A stretch of DNA of 64,000 bases from CAZTTH01 sp964615975 (lineage in GTDB: Bacteria > Verrucomicrobiota > Lentisphaeria > JABSQK01 > JAJFLO01): assembly GCA_964615975.1 (NCBI GenBank), contig CAZTTH010000018.1, forward strand, positions 9,449-73,448, in the 5' to 3' direction. Shown here piece by piece: positions 1 to 8,381 of this stretch. The notes under the pieces were generated by a model. The model had not been told where the DNA came from. It ran no database searches and was given only the letters and a program-made list of their open reading frames with translations. How positions within the stretch are numbered: the first letter of the stretch is position 1; every line of letters begins with the position of its first letter. The position numbers were made by a program, and so were the translations under genes.

Positions 1-1108
1 GTAGACTATTGCTGTCACAGTAATCGATGATATTAGCGGCAATTTGCAAGGCAACGTTGGAATCCGAACTATTATATAACCACGGTATGCCAGTTTGATT
101 TGCCGATTCGGTGTAAAAATCAGTACCATCCCTCATTATGGTAGCGGAGAGGGCCGTATCCGACATCGTATCCCAGTCGGTCCGCGATAAATTGAAGCGA
201 TGTTTGGATTTAACATCTGAATCGGTAGCCACTGCATAGGCTTCAATATCATAACTGAATGGGAAAATGTTTTCGACAATGTTTCGGACGATGGAGCTGT
301 CAGTTAAATATGAAGGATTATCTTTTGAAAAGGTCCTGAAGATATTGTAATACGAATCCCACTTTCGACCGCTTTTCAATAACCCGCTGCCAGGATTGAC
401 ACTTTTGGACATGAATTTTCGGGTCAATGTAAGATCGGCTAAAATATTATTCAGATTGATTTCACTGGGAGATACGCCGATTCGGCGCTCCGTTCCCTCA
501 GTATCCGTTCCACATAGAGCCGTAGGATCGACCTTTCCCGATTCATCGATAATCAGATAAGCCAGCCTTGCGGAAATCGGGGTATCAGGTACGGTGATAT
601 ATTCCTCACTTTCATCATAGATATGCATCCAACTATAAGTGTCAGAGACGTTTAGGGTATTGGTAAATCCTCCATTTTTAGTAAAATCCACAGAGGCTAT
701 GACTGCATACAATGCTGAATCCAAATCGGCCGTATCCCGCTTTGGTGGTGAATCCCGATCTAAAAAATTACTTACCCAATAATAGCGATTATCCCATGTT
801 GACGGACCATGTCTTTGGTAGTTGGGCTTGGTGGCGGGAAATAAATTGGAATTATTATCCAGATCGGAAAATTCCTGTGAAATCAATTTCAAAACTTTGG
901 TGATTCCCGATTCATTGTGCAAGCGAGCGCGCACCAACTCTTGAGCCAATTCTACACCACGCAATGCACTTAACGCGGAAAACGCGAATGATAAGCCTAA
1001 AACCATCAGAAAGGATAGTATCCCCAAGGTCATGAGTAACGCGATGCCGCGTTCTTCCTTGACTTTGCTAGTAATTTTTTTATGAAGGGTTAAAAGTCGT
1101 TGGTGCAT
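1..1108 (-). CDS. GspK/PilX-like minor pseudopilin, 3' end beyond window
   Basis: The frame is open from an ATG at 1108 to the left edge, so 369 codons are visible and the stop lies outside. After a short basic N-terminus there is a hydrophobic segment at about residues 24-44 (RGIALLMTLGILSFLMVLG), the form seen in GspK/PilX-type minor pseudopilins, which start their helix with R-G-x-A-L. The rest is a long polar exported domain rich in Asp, Ser and Thr, and GspK proteins are likewise larger than other pseudopilins. It lies 19 bases downstream of the GspJ-like gene and follows a secreted protein gene, so the three probably form one operon of a type II secretion or type IV pilus-like machine at the inner membrane. 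Membership of the GspK family is inferred from the N-terminus, size and neighbour; no domain search was possible. Confidence 0.62.
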   Translation of the reverse strand, partial: MHQRLLTLHKKITSKVKEERGIALLMTLGILSFLMVLGLSFAFSALSALRGVELAQELVRARLHNESGITKVLKLISQEFSDLDNNSNLFPATKPNYQRHGPSTWDNRYYWVSNFLDRDSPPKRDTADLDSALYAVIASVDFTKNGGFTNTLNVSDTYSWMHIYDESEEYITVPDTPISARLAYLIIDESGKVDPTALCGTDTEGTERRIGVSPSEINLNNILADLTLTRKFMSKSVNPGSGLLKSGRKWDSYYNIFRTFSKDNPSYLTDSSIVRNIVENIFPFSYDIEAYAVATDSDVKSKHRFNLSRTDWDTMSDTALSATIMRDGTDFYTESANQTGIPWLYNSSDSNVALQIAANIIDYCDSNSL

Positions 1109-1127
1109 CAGGTAAAGGGTATGGTGT

Positions 1128-1910
1128 TTATGTTGATTGAATCGCCTTGCTTTGATTTAAGAAAAAGATTTTGGTAAATGAACGTTCGGTCTGGTTTCGT
1201 CGTTCAAGAGGCGCGTCTTTATAGTTTTCATCAAATATTACGATGACTACTTGGATGCGCAGTGGTAAAGTGATGTAGGATTCACCGGTTGTCATAGGAT
1301 TGAGGTTTTGATCAAGGCAGGTAATGGTTAAAGATTTAATTCCACCAGCTACCTTTTGATATTCTGAAATGGTGGGAAAAGGGGCGTTGTTATTTACAAA
1401 CCAGTTGACGGGCTGGCCATAGAAATTCCAATTACTGGAATCGGAATCCGTGATTAACTGGCGTCGGAATTCAAAAGGATATGGATCGGTTGATTTTTCA
1501 TAGTGCTTGTAACTGATTTCACATAGTCTGGATGTCGCATTATCATCAGGTTCAGCAGAACCGACAAAGCACAGATACAATCCATATAAATAGTCAGTAG
1601 TATCCGTGATTGCCGCAGGTTCACCGATATAATAGCCAATTTGCTGCCCGTTTAAGTTGGAGGAGACCATTGCCTGACAATCACGCTCAATCAGATCAAA
1701 TATGATGCGTGAATTTTCGTATACTCGCCAAGTACTGTCACTCCACTCAAGTGATTTTTGCGATGCCATTACAAATTGAAACATTAATAACATCATTATT
1801 GAAAGAATCGCCATTCCAACAATCAATTCCAGTAGGGTAAACGAGAACGGCGGACGTCTACTTTTATTTCGCTTAAGTTCTTGAAAATTTTGCTTTTTAT
1901 GATGCTTCAT
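1128..1910 (-). CDS. GspJ/PulJ-like pseudopilin
   Basis: A 260-residue protein with a basic leader (about 22 residues) followed by FTLLELIVGMAILSIMMLLM, the prepilin-type N-terminal helix with the conserved Glu at position +5. This signal is processed by a prepilin peptidase and the helix packs into a pilus or pseudopilus. The residue before the cleavage site is Ser, not the usual Gly. The C-terminal domain (about residues 50-260) is a globular exported region with no family I can name; its length and its place next to a GspK-like gene fit a GspJ-type minor pseudopilin. The gene starts 33 bases after the preceding secreted-protein gene and ends 19 bases before the GspK-like gene. The prepilin class is clear; the J assignment is tentative. 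Confidence 0.7.
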   Translation of the reverse strand: MKHHKKQNFQELKRNKSRRPPFSFTLLELIVGMAILSIMMLLMFQFVMASQKSLEWSDSTWRVYENSRIIFDLIERDCQAMVSSNLNGQQIGYYIGEPAAITDTTDYLYGLYLCFVGSAEPDDNATSRLCEISYKHYEKSTDPYPFEFRRQLITDSDSSNWNFYGQPVNWFVNNNAPFPTISEYQKVAGGIKSLTITCLDQNLNPMTTGESYITLPLRIQVVIVIFDENYKDAPLERRNQTERSFTKIFFLNQSKAIQST

Positions 1911-1943
1911 AATGAGTTTTTTATCTTTAAAGAGATTTCGATA

Positions 1944-2582
1944 TTAGGGTCTAGGTGAATGAGTCGCTGAGGATTTCTTTCTGATTTTATCGGTGGCTTT
2001 ACCTTTAATATCGGTTGTTTCCGGAGTGGTATCCCATAAACTCGCTTTAAACGGGATAATGGTTTGGTCTGAAAGTTTGCATTTATAACCCTTGGCATAG
2101 TATTCCTCCAATTCCTGAAATGTCAGCCACTCTCTTTCAATTGGTCTACCAGTTATCATTTTTATTCTCTCCTCAATTTCAGGCAAATTAACCATGCAAT
2201 TTTTGGCAGTTTTAGTTTTGCCTTGATCCAGCGAATTTAATATCGTCACATTGAGGAGATACATCGACTTGTATAAAGTCAGCAGTTCCTGGTATTCCTT
2301 GAGATTTTTGACTGGAATACCAGTAGATTTTGCCGATTTTTGCATGAGTTCAATTTTATCGTTATAAAATTCAACTTGTTTCTTATTTTCATTACGGTCT
2401 TTTACATTTCCTTCGATTAAATATTTATATGATTGCTTGAATTCATTTAAGCGACGAATGGTAGAAGCGGATGGGGTTGATGCGGATGAATTATTAATGA
2501 CTTCACTCCAAACTAATGATATTGAGAAGAGATAAATAACGATTGTAAAAGTCACCGGTTGGTAAATTGAATTATGACTCAT
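1944..2582 (-). CDS. secreted protein of unknown function, pseudopilin operon
   Basis: A 212-residue protein that I do not recognise. Residues 9-27 are hydrophobic and end near an LVWSE sequence, so a Sec signal peptide or N-terminal anchor is likely. The mature part is highly charged, Lys/Glu-rich and mostly predicted helical, with Tyr-rich stretches around residues 110-190 and a basic Ser/Lys tail. It is the first gene of a three-gene minus-strand set ahead of two pseudopilins, with a 33-base gap, so a periplasmic accessory role in that secretion or pilus apparatus is an inference from position only. The ATG at 2582 is the first in-frame start after the AT-rich upstream region. Confidence 0.55.
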   Translation of the reverse strand: MSHNSIYQPVTFTIVIYLFSISLVWSEVINNSSASTPSASTIRRLNEFKQSYKYLIEGNVKDRNENKKQVEFYNDKIELMQKSAKSTGIPVKNLKEYQELLTLYKSMYLLNVTILNSLDQGKTKTAKNCMVNLPEIEERIKMITGRPIEREWLTFQELEEYYAKGYKCKLSDQTIIPFKASLWDTTPETTDIKGKATDKIRKKSSATHSPRP

Positions 2583-2800
2583 AAGGGATCAATTCTTTGC
2601 AATATTTATAATAATAAAACTTCAATAAACAGGGTTGCATAACCCTTACAATCAGTGCCATAATCTATATTAACTAGGTGTTGTTTACAACACTTATGAG
2701 GTAAAATCTGAGTTTTGATTTTATCATGTTTCAGTCAGTAAATGATTTGGAGTCTTCAGTTGGATCTGTGAATTTTAATCCGGGTTTGTTATGTCTGTGA
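2583..2800 (-). promoter_or_regulatory. AT-rich upstream region with palindrome
   Basis: This gene-free stretch separates epmA from the start of the pseudopilin operon, so it should hold the operon's promoter. A perfect 7-2-7 palindrome (GTGTTGT TT ACAACAC) lies at 2678-2693, and a smaller hairpin (AGGGTT gcat AACCCT) at 2631-2646. Either could be an operator or part of a terminator; neither is followed by a T-run on the minus strand. No convincing -35/-10 pair could be fixed by eye. Confidence 0.35.
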
Positions 2801-3730
2801 TTAGCTAATCTCATCCACATCGAAATCGATTATATCGCTCAATGAGATGGCATTCATCAAAATCATCTGTAACCGATCAATTCCCAAGGCACATCCAGTG
2901 CATGGCGGCATATCGTTGTCCAAACTCGCAAGAAAATCTTCGTCTATTTTGTAGACTGGACGATTTGCATTTCTTCTTTTCTCCAAACAACGCACGAAAC
3001 GCTGCCGCTGCTCACCGGCATTGATTAACTCACTATAGGCATTGGCGATCTCAATTCCACCAATATATAATTCCCAGCGTTCAGTTAATTCAGGGTGGCT
3101 TGGCTTGGTTCGAGCTAAAGCGCCTAATTCGATCGGGTAATCGATAAGAATAACAGGGACATTTTTGGGCAAGGAAGGTTCTATTTTCTCGACTAATATC
3201 ATTTCGAATTGTCCGTCAGCGATCAAAGTTTTTGGTGATTTCTGGGTAAATCTGTTGATCGTTTGCGTAACGTCATATTCCATCCATGGGGTGGTGAAAT
3301 GAATTTTTGTCTCTTGATAATTTATCCAGGTTTTATGGAAGAGTTCCATTACAATGTAGATAAGCAGCTCTTGTGTTTGTGCAAGCAATTGGCGGTAGTC
3401 TGCATTGGGTAAATACCATTCTAACATGGTAAACTCCGGGCGATGGATTTTACCCATTTCATGTTGCCGGAAACACGGTCCGATTTGGAAGATTGGAAGT
3501 GAATATTTTTGCAGTAACCTTTTCATGTGTAACTCGGGTGAAGTCCGTAAATACCAGGATCCGGATGGTTCCGCATCAATATGTTCTTCCAGTGCAGGGG
3601 TTGGAATGCGAACCGGAGTTGTTACTTCTATAACTTCTTTGGTGCGAAAAAAACTCCGGATGGCATGGAGCAGATCACTGCGGAATTTAAGGGATTTATG
3701 GAGGCGGCGAGAATCAGGTGATAGTGACAT
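2801..3730 (-). CDS. epmA: EF-P lysine lysyltransferase (EpmA/PoxA/GenX)
   Basis: A class II lysyl-tRNA synthetase catalytic core without the tRNA-anticodon domain. EpmA attaches (R)-beta-lysine to a conserved lysine of elongation factor P. Class II motifs are visible: motif 2 around F-R-x-H-E with HRPEFTMLEWY downstream, and motif 3 near the C-terminus (GCALGIDRLQMIL). The ATG at 3730 gives 309 residues, close to the usual length of about 325, and begins a few residues before the family's N-terminal helix; a TTG 27 bases upstream also stays open. The gene sits just downstream of efp, its substrate, on the same strand with about 170 bases between them. EpmB (lysine 2,3-aminomutase), which normally supplies beta-lysine, is not in this window. 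Confidence 0.92.
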   Translation of the reverse strand: MSLSPDSRRLHKSLKFRSDLLHAIRSFFRTKEVIEVTTPVRIPTPALEEHIDAEPSGSWYLRTSPELHMKRLLQKYSLPIFQIGPCFRQHEMGKIHRPEFTMLEWYLPNADYRQLLAQTQELLIYIVMELFHKTWINYQETKIHFTTPWMEYDVTQTINRFTQKSPKTLIADGQFEMILVEKIEPSLPKNVPVILIDYPIELGALARTKPSHPELTERWELYIGGIEIANAYSELINAGEQRQRFVRCLEKRRNANRPVYKIDEDFLASLDNDMPPCTGCALGIDRLQMILMNAISLSDIIDFDVDEIS

Positions 3731-3904
3731 TAAGTGGTCATGACTGATTATGAACAATCAGGAAGTGAAATTTAACCGTGTTTTTTTTTCGTCATTCTGC
3801 AATTAAATATTGAAATCACATCGCGGGTTATTACTTGAGTGAAACACAAATTCATGTCAAAATATGCTGATTACCAATCGTGATGGAAAAAACGATGGAT
3901 TTAA

Positions 3905-4471
3905 TTAACCTTTGCTGATTCTTTCTGCATATGAACCCGTTCGTGTATCGATTTTAACCCGATCCCCAATATTCAAGAATAATGGCACTTGGATTTCATA
4001 TCCATTATCGATTTTTGCCGATTTGGTCACATTGTTTGCGGTATCACCGCGAACAGCGGGTTCAGTCTCAATGATGGTTTTTTCAACAAAAACAGGAAGT
4101 GTAACCTCGATGGGAACATGATTGTAATAAAGAATTTTACATTCGGTATTTTCTATCAGGAAGTAGAGTTGATTACCTAGGACATCCGCGTTGACGTATA
4201 ATTCTTCAAACGTGTCATTATCGTTGAATACATATTTATCGCCATCATGATAGCTGTAAACGCATTCCTTCTCTTCCAAATTAGGTTTATCGAATTTATC
4301 ATTGGGACGGAAGGTTCGATCAAGGGTTGAACCGTTTATAAGGTTTTTTAATTTACAGCGATATAAGGCGGTTCCCTTTCCGGGTTTGCAAAAGTCCATT
4401 TCCACAATCGACCATGGTTGTTGATCCACTTCGATTTTCAACCCTTTTCGTAAATCAGCACTGTTATACAT
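3905..4471 (-). CDS. efp: elongation factor P
   Basis: A 188-residue protein, the standard EF-P length, with three beta-barrel domains. EF-P binds stalled ribosomes between the P and E sites and promotes peptide bond formation at polyproline stretches. The loop CKPGKGTALYRCKL contains the lysine (Lys32 here) that corresponds to the modified Lys34 of E. coli. The C-terminal oligonucleotide-binding domain is recognisable from IGDRVKIDTRTGSYAERI. A ribosome binding site AAGGA lies a few bases before the ATG at 4471. The lysine in the loop tip, together with adjacent epmA, points to the beta-lysylation pathway and not to the arginine/rhamnose (EarP) pathway. Confidence 0.97.
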   Translation of the reverse strand: MYNSADLRKGLKIEVDQQPWSIVEMDFCKPGKGTALYRCKLKNLINGSTLDRTFRPNDKFDKPNLEEKECVYSYHDGDKYVFNDNDTFEELYVNADVLGNQLYFLIENTECKILYYNHVPIEVTLPVFVEKTIIETEPAVRGDTANNVTKSAKIDNGYEIQVPLFLNIGDRVKIDTRTGSYAERISKG

Positions 4472-4543
4472 AAAATTCCTTAAGTAAGTATTTGAAATAA
4501 TAGAGATTAAATCCGGAAAGTTTACTAACCATTAGCTGAAGGG

Positions 4544-5191
4544 TCAGTGATCTTTGTTTTTGTCATCACCCCAGACACTTCTTAAATATCGGTCGCGTCC
4601 GGATCCTGAACGATAAAATTTATATCTCAGCGGGTTTTTTTTATAATAGTCCTGATGATAATCTTCCGCTCGGTAAAATGGGCCCGCAGGATCAATTTTT
4701 GTCACTATGGGTTTATCAAATTTTCCCGTTTTTGCCAACTGTTCCTTTGATGCGATGGCCAATTTTTTTTGGGTTTCAGAATGGTAAAATATTGCCGTGC
4801 GATACTGTGAACCATGATCTGCAAATTGTTGATCGACAGTAGTGGGATCGATATTATGCCAAAAAATATCCAACAAAGCCTCATAGTTGATCAGAGCAGG
4901 ATTAAACGTTACTTGAATAGCCTCCGCATGACCGGAGCTTCCAGAACACACCTGTTCATAAGTCGGATTGGTAATATTTCCCCCCGTATAACCAGAAATT
5001 ACTGAATATACACCTTTGATATTTTCAAATGGTGGCTCCATACACCAAAAACAACCGCCGGCAAAGGTGGCAATTTCAGTTTCAGGCAGTTTTGATCCCA
5101 GGGAATTATCTGGTTCGATGGCATTCACATTAAAAGGGTGTAATTGGAGTAATGATATTATTATTAAAATGAGCCAGGACAGAAGTTTCAC
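4544..5191 (-). CDS. msrA: peptide methionine-S-oxide reductase MsrA, exported
   Basis: MsrA reduces methionine-S-sulfoxide in damaged proteins. The active-site motif GCFWC is at residues 46-50 (catalytic Cys47), followed by the typical SGYTGG, SGHAEA and YQFADHGSQYR-like segments of the family (here QQFADHGSQYR), and YHQDYYKKNP near the C-terminus. Residues 1-24 form a clear Sec signal peptide (hydrophobic core LSWLILIIISLLQL, then NVNA), so the enzyme probably works in the periplasm, where it would protect exported proteins. No MsrB domain is fused. It follows efp on the same strand with about 70 bases upstream, but the functions are not obviously linked. Confidence 0.93.
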   Translation of the reverse strand: MKLLSWLILIIISLLQLHPFNVNAIEPDNSLGSKLPETEIATFAGGCFWCMEPPFENIKGVYSVISGYTGGNITNPTYEQVCSGSSGHAEAIQVTFNPALINYEALLDIFWHNIDPTTVDQQFADHGSQYRTAIFYHSETQKKLAIASKEQLAKTGKFDKPIVTKIDPAGPFYRAEDYHQDYYKKNPLRYKFYRSGSGRDRYLRSVWGDDKNKDH

Positions 5192-5270
5192 AAGTAAATT
5201 CCAGCATAAATAATGACAAGATAATAATTGGTATTAATATGGCCGTTGTCCGTCTCAATTAATCCCATGG

Positions 5271-6026
5271 TTATTTTACCGAGTAAACGTGTTCACCACT
5301 CCAAAAATAATAGCCGCTGGTACCCGGGCCAGCCATGTAGATAGGCCAGCTTTTTTTCGCTTCTACATGTCCATCAAGAAATAAAAAATTGACAGTTCCA
5401 CCGATATGACGATGATAGGGAAATGGTTTTGCCGGCTTGGGAGGTAAACCATGGGTATAATTAGTTCCTTCCATGCTGATACCGGCAACCGTTGGATCAC
5501 AATTCTCCAAGCTGAAAAAATTACTGCCGCATGAGTCAGCTAGCAACACTTTTAATGAAGGGTCATCGATTTGTTTGATTTTAATCTGAGTCCATTGGGG
5601 ATAAAATTCTTTATATGAATCGGTTAAATGGGAAGCAATGTGTTGATTGATCCCATAGTATGATCCGCGCCAATAGTCATTGGGTTTTAGCGATGGGATG
5701 AATGATTTGAATGGTTGACTTGGGCATGAAAGCTCCTTTTTGGGCTTACCCTTTTGATTGACTTTTATTCCACCGATTCTGCCAATTTCCTTTACCCAGC
5801 CATCCTCATATGAGGGCAAATAGCCATCGTATTGCTGCTGATATATGCTAAACCAGATTCCCAGTTGTTTTAGATTTGCCTGGCACCGAGTTGACTGCGC
5901 CTGCAGCCAGCCTTTGAATAAAAATGGAAAAACCAATGATAAGACAGTAAAAATTATGGTAATCAAAATCAATAATTCAATGAGCGAATAGGGTACGCTG
6001 ATGTAACGTTGATGCTTTAATTTCAT
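5271..6026 (-). CDS. prepilin-type protein with H-x-DG C-terminal motif
   Basis: A 251-residue pseudopilin-like protein. The N-terminal segment YSLIELLILITIIFTVLSL is a prepilin-type helix with Glu at +5, preceded by Pro and not by Gly. After the helix comes the TRCQANLKQLGIWFSIYQ-type region, and near the C-terminus FLFLDGHV preceded by a His ten residues upstream, a one-residue-longer variant of the H-x9-DG domain. This architecture is expanded in Planctomycetota, Verrucomicrobiota and Lentisphaerota, where its function is largely unknown. It is a single gene on the minus strand, not joined to the pseudopilin operon at the left edge. It supports a PVC-like origin. Confidence 0.85.
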   Translation of the reverse strand: MKLKHQRYISVPYSLIELLILITIIFTVLSLVFPFLFKGWLQAQSTRCQANLKQLGIWFSIYQQQYDGYLPSYEDGWVKEIGRIGGIKVNQKGKPKKELSCPSQPFKSFIPSLKPNDYWRGSYYGINQHIASHLTDSYKEFYPQWTQIKIKQIDDPSLKVLLADSCGSNFFSLENCDPTVAGISMEGTNYTHGLPPKPAKPFPYHRHIGGTVNFLFLDGHVEAKKSWPIYMAGPGTSGYYFWSGEHVYSVK

Positions 6027-6122
6027 ATGGGATTTTTAATCTTGAAGACGTTGGTAGTTCCCGCTTGGGTCTTTATAATATTTCGCGTTAAAAATTAAAC
6101 AAGAGAAAGGCGATAAATCATT

Positions 6123-7358
6123 ATGTCGGAATTACAAAATACGTTTTGTTGTGCTGAACGATTGGGAGGAAATCAATTTGGTCAGGATAATACCATTTAC
6201 AAATTTGAAAAAATCAAACGAGCCAAACGGGCGGCTCAAGCCGCACATCCGGAAATTGAACTTATTGATATGGGTGTAGGTGAACCTGATGATATGGCAT
6301 TCCCAGAAATTGTTGAGACCCTGGCACATGAGGCAAGACAATGGAAAAATCGTACGTATACCGATAATGGAATTAAGGATTTTCGTATCGCGGTGCAAAA
6401 ATACATGTCAGACCTTTTTCAAATCAATCTTGATATCGAGAAAAATATATGTCATTCCATTGGCAGCAAGTCTGCATTGGCACTTTTGCCTGCGTGTTTC
6501 ATCAATCCTGGTGATACCACGATTATGACAGTTCCAGGTTATCCGGTGTTGGGAACATGGACGAAGTACTTTGGCGGTGACATTATTAATCTTCCCTTAA
6601 CACGCGAGGGGCGTTTCTTGCCACAATTAGAGCAGCTGTCATCCGCTCAGATCAGTCGCGCCAAAATGTTATATCTAAATTATCCCAATAACCCTACCGG
6701 AGCATCTGCAACCGTAGGCTTTTATCAAAAAGCAGTTGAATTTGCCCGGAAGAACAAGCTGTTGATTGTAGCTGACAGTGCGTACGCCTCCTTGGATTTC
6801 AATGGCAAGCCGTTGAGTATATTATCGATTCCTGGCGCCATGGATGTAGCGATCGAATTGCATAGCATGAGCAAAGGATTCAATATGACGGGCTGGCGGT
6901 TGGGCTGGGTATGTGGCAATGAACTTGCCGTAAAAGCTTTCGCACATGTGAAAGACAACGCCGATAGCGGCCAATTCGCCGCTATCCAGTTGGCCGCTGC
7001 CAAGGCATTGGATAAACACCGAACAATCACCACCGAAATTTGCAAGAAATATAGTCGTCGCTTAGCGTCCCTGACGAAAATTTTACAATCATTGGGATTT
7101 ACTGCTACCATGCCCCAAGGATCATTTTTCTTGTATACGGAAATTCCCAAAGGGACTCGCGACGGTATGCTGTTTAACTGCGCTGAAGATTTCAGTCAAT
7201 GGTTGATACATGAAAAACTGATCAGCACAGTGCCATGGGATGATGCGGGTCACTTTGTTCGATTCAGCGCCACTTTTATCGCGCCAACCATAGAGGATGA
7301 ACAACGTGTTCTGCAGCAATTAAAGCATCGCTTGGAAGATTTAGGACTAATTTTTTAA
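6123..7358 (+). CDS. dapL: LL-diaminopimelate aminotransferase
   Basis: A 411-residue PLP-dependent fold-type I aminotransferase. DapL converts tetrahydrodipicolinate directly to LL-2,6-diaminopimelate using glutamate, bypassing the succinylase or acetylase steps of lysine and peptidoglycan precursor synthesis. The family's opening region (LGGNQFG, then IYKFEKIKRAK and DMGVGEPDD) is present. YLNYPNNPTGA and the PLP lysine in SMSKGFNMTGWRLGW (Lys251) are typical. DapL occurs in chlamydiae, spirochaetes, Verrucomicrobiota and relatives, which fits the inferred host. The gene is 24 bases upstream of the ABC ATPase gene and could share its transcript, though no functional link is evident. Confidence 0.93.
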   Translation: MSELQNTFCCAERLGGNQFGQDNTIYKFEKIKRAKRAAQAAHPEIELIDMGVGEPDDMAFPEIVETLAHEARQWKNRTYTDNGIKDFRIAVQKYMSDLFQINLDIEKNICHSIGSKSALALLPACFINPGDTTIMTVPGYPVLGTWTKYFGGDIINLPLTREGRFLPQLEQLSSAQISRAKMLYLNYPNNPTGASATVGFYQKAVEFARKNKLLIVADSAYASLDFNGKPLSILSIPGAMDVAIELHSMSKGFNMTGWRLGWVCGNELAVKAFAHVKDNADSGQFAAIQLAAAKALDKHRTITTEICKKYSRRLASLTKILQSLGFTATMPQGSFFLYTEIPKGTRDGMLFNCAEDFSQWLIHEKLISTVPWDDAGHFVRFSATFIAPTIEDEQRVLQQLKHRLEDLGLIF

Positions 7359-7382
7359 TTCATCGCTAATTGGAAACATTCC

Positions 7383-8381
7383 ATGTCTCTTATCGAAGTT
7401 GAACGATTAACCAAAAACTACCGTCGCGTCAAACAACGGGATGGATTGAAAGGCGCATTGTTAAATCTCATTCATCGACAACATGAAGTAATTTGTGCGG
7501 TCGAATCCATCTCGTTCAGTATCAATCCTGGAGAATTAGTCGGTTACATTGGTCCGAATGGTGCGGGTAAAAGTACGACGATCAAAATGCTTACCGGCAT
7601 ACTCATACCAAGCTCAGGTTCAATACAGGTAAATGGTTTTGTGCCCTATCGCGAACGTCATCGATATACCCATCACATTGGCGTTGTCTTTGGTCAACGC
7701 ACCCAATTATGGTGGGATATTCCCGTGATTGAATCATTTAAATTGTTACGGAAAATTTATCATGTGTCATTAGCGGATTATGAGCGTCGTCTGGCTCGCT
7801 TCATCGCCTTATTAGAATTGGAGTCGCTCTTGACTACACCCGCGAGAAAATTATCTTTGGGTCAGAGAATGCGCTGTGATTTGGTCGCCAGCATGCTCCA
7901 TAATCCACGCATTTTATTTCTTGATGAACCTACCATCGGATTGGACTTGATCGGTAAACAACGGATCAGAGATTTTCTCCGTCAAATTAATCATGAAGAA
8001 GGGATCACAATGATTCTAACCACTCATGACCTCAAAGAAATCGAGGCGTTATGTAAACGGTTGATTATTATCGATCACGGCAAAATTATTTTTGATGGGC
8101 AATTAGATACCTTGCGCAAGAATTACCAATTTGACCGTCACTTGATATTTCAATTGGATCATTCCCTAAATCTCCAAGAGTTACAAGATAAATTGGAGTT
8201 AAATGGTTCAGTACAATGGCAGGAATTGGATTCCCTGCATTTCAAATTGACGTTCAAGACCGAAAAGCATAATCCCGCCCATTTGATCGATCGAATATTG
8301 CGGCATGCCTCGGTCAATGATATTACCATCGAAGAACCATCGATTGACGATATTGTCGGTCGTATTTACTCAAACCTGTGA
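7383..8381 (+). CDS. ABC transporter ATP-binding protein, ABC-2 export type
   Basis: A 332-residue ATPase. Walker A is GPNGAGKST (residues 57-65), the signature is LSLGQRMRCDL (about 156-166) and Walker B with the catalytic Glu is ILFLDEPTIGLD. The segment VVFGQRTQLWWDIPVIESF is typical of the subgroup that pairs with ABC-2 permeases, usually encoded directly downstream. Here no permease follows. The next genes are a C39-like peptidase (its GTG start overlaps this stop by four bases) and an RLAN/RimK ligase. The ATPase must use a permease encoded elsewhere, or it has been recruited to this operon. Its C-terminal 100 residues form the small accessory domain normal for the group. Confidence 0.9.
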   Translation: MSLIEVERLTKNYRRVKQRDGLKGALLNLIHRQHEVICAVESISFSINPGELVGYIGPNGAGKSTTIKMLTGILIPSSGSIQVNGFVPYRERHRYTHHIGVVFGQRTQLWWDIPVIESFKLLRKIYHVSLADYERRLARFIALLELESLLTTPARKLSLGQRMRCDLVASMLHNPRILFLDEPTIGLDLIGKQRIRDFLRQINHEEGITMILTTHDLKEIEALCKRLIIIDHGKIIFDGQLDTLRKNYQFDRHLIFQLDHSLNLQELQDKLELNGSVQWQELDSLHFKLTFKTEKHNPAHLIDRILRHASVNDITIEEPSIDDIVGRIYSNL

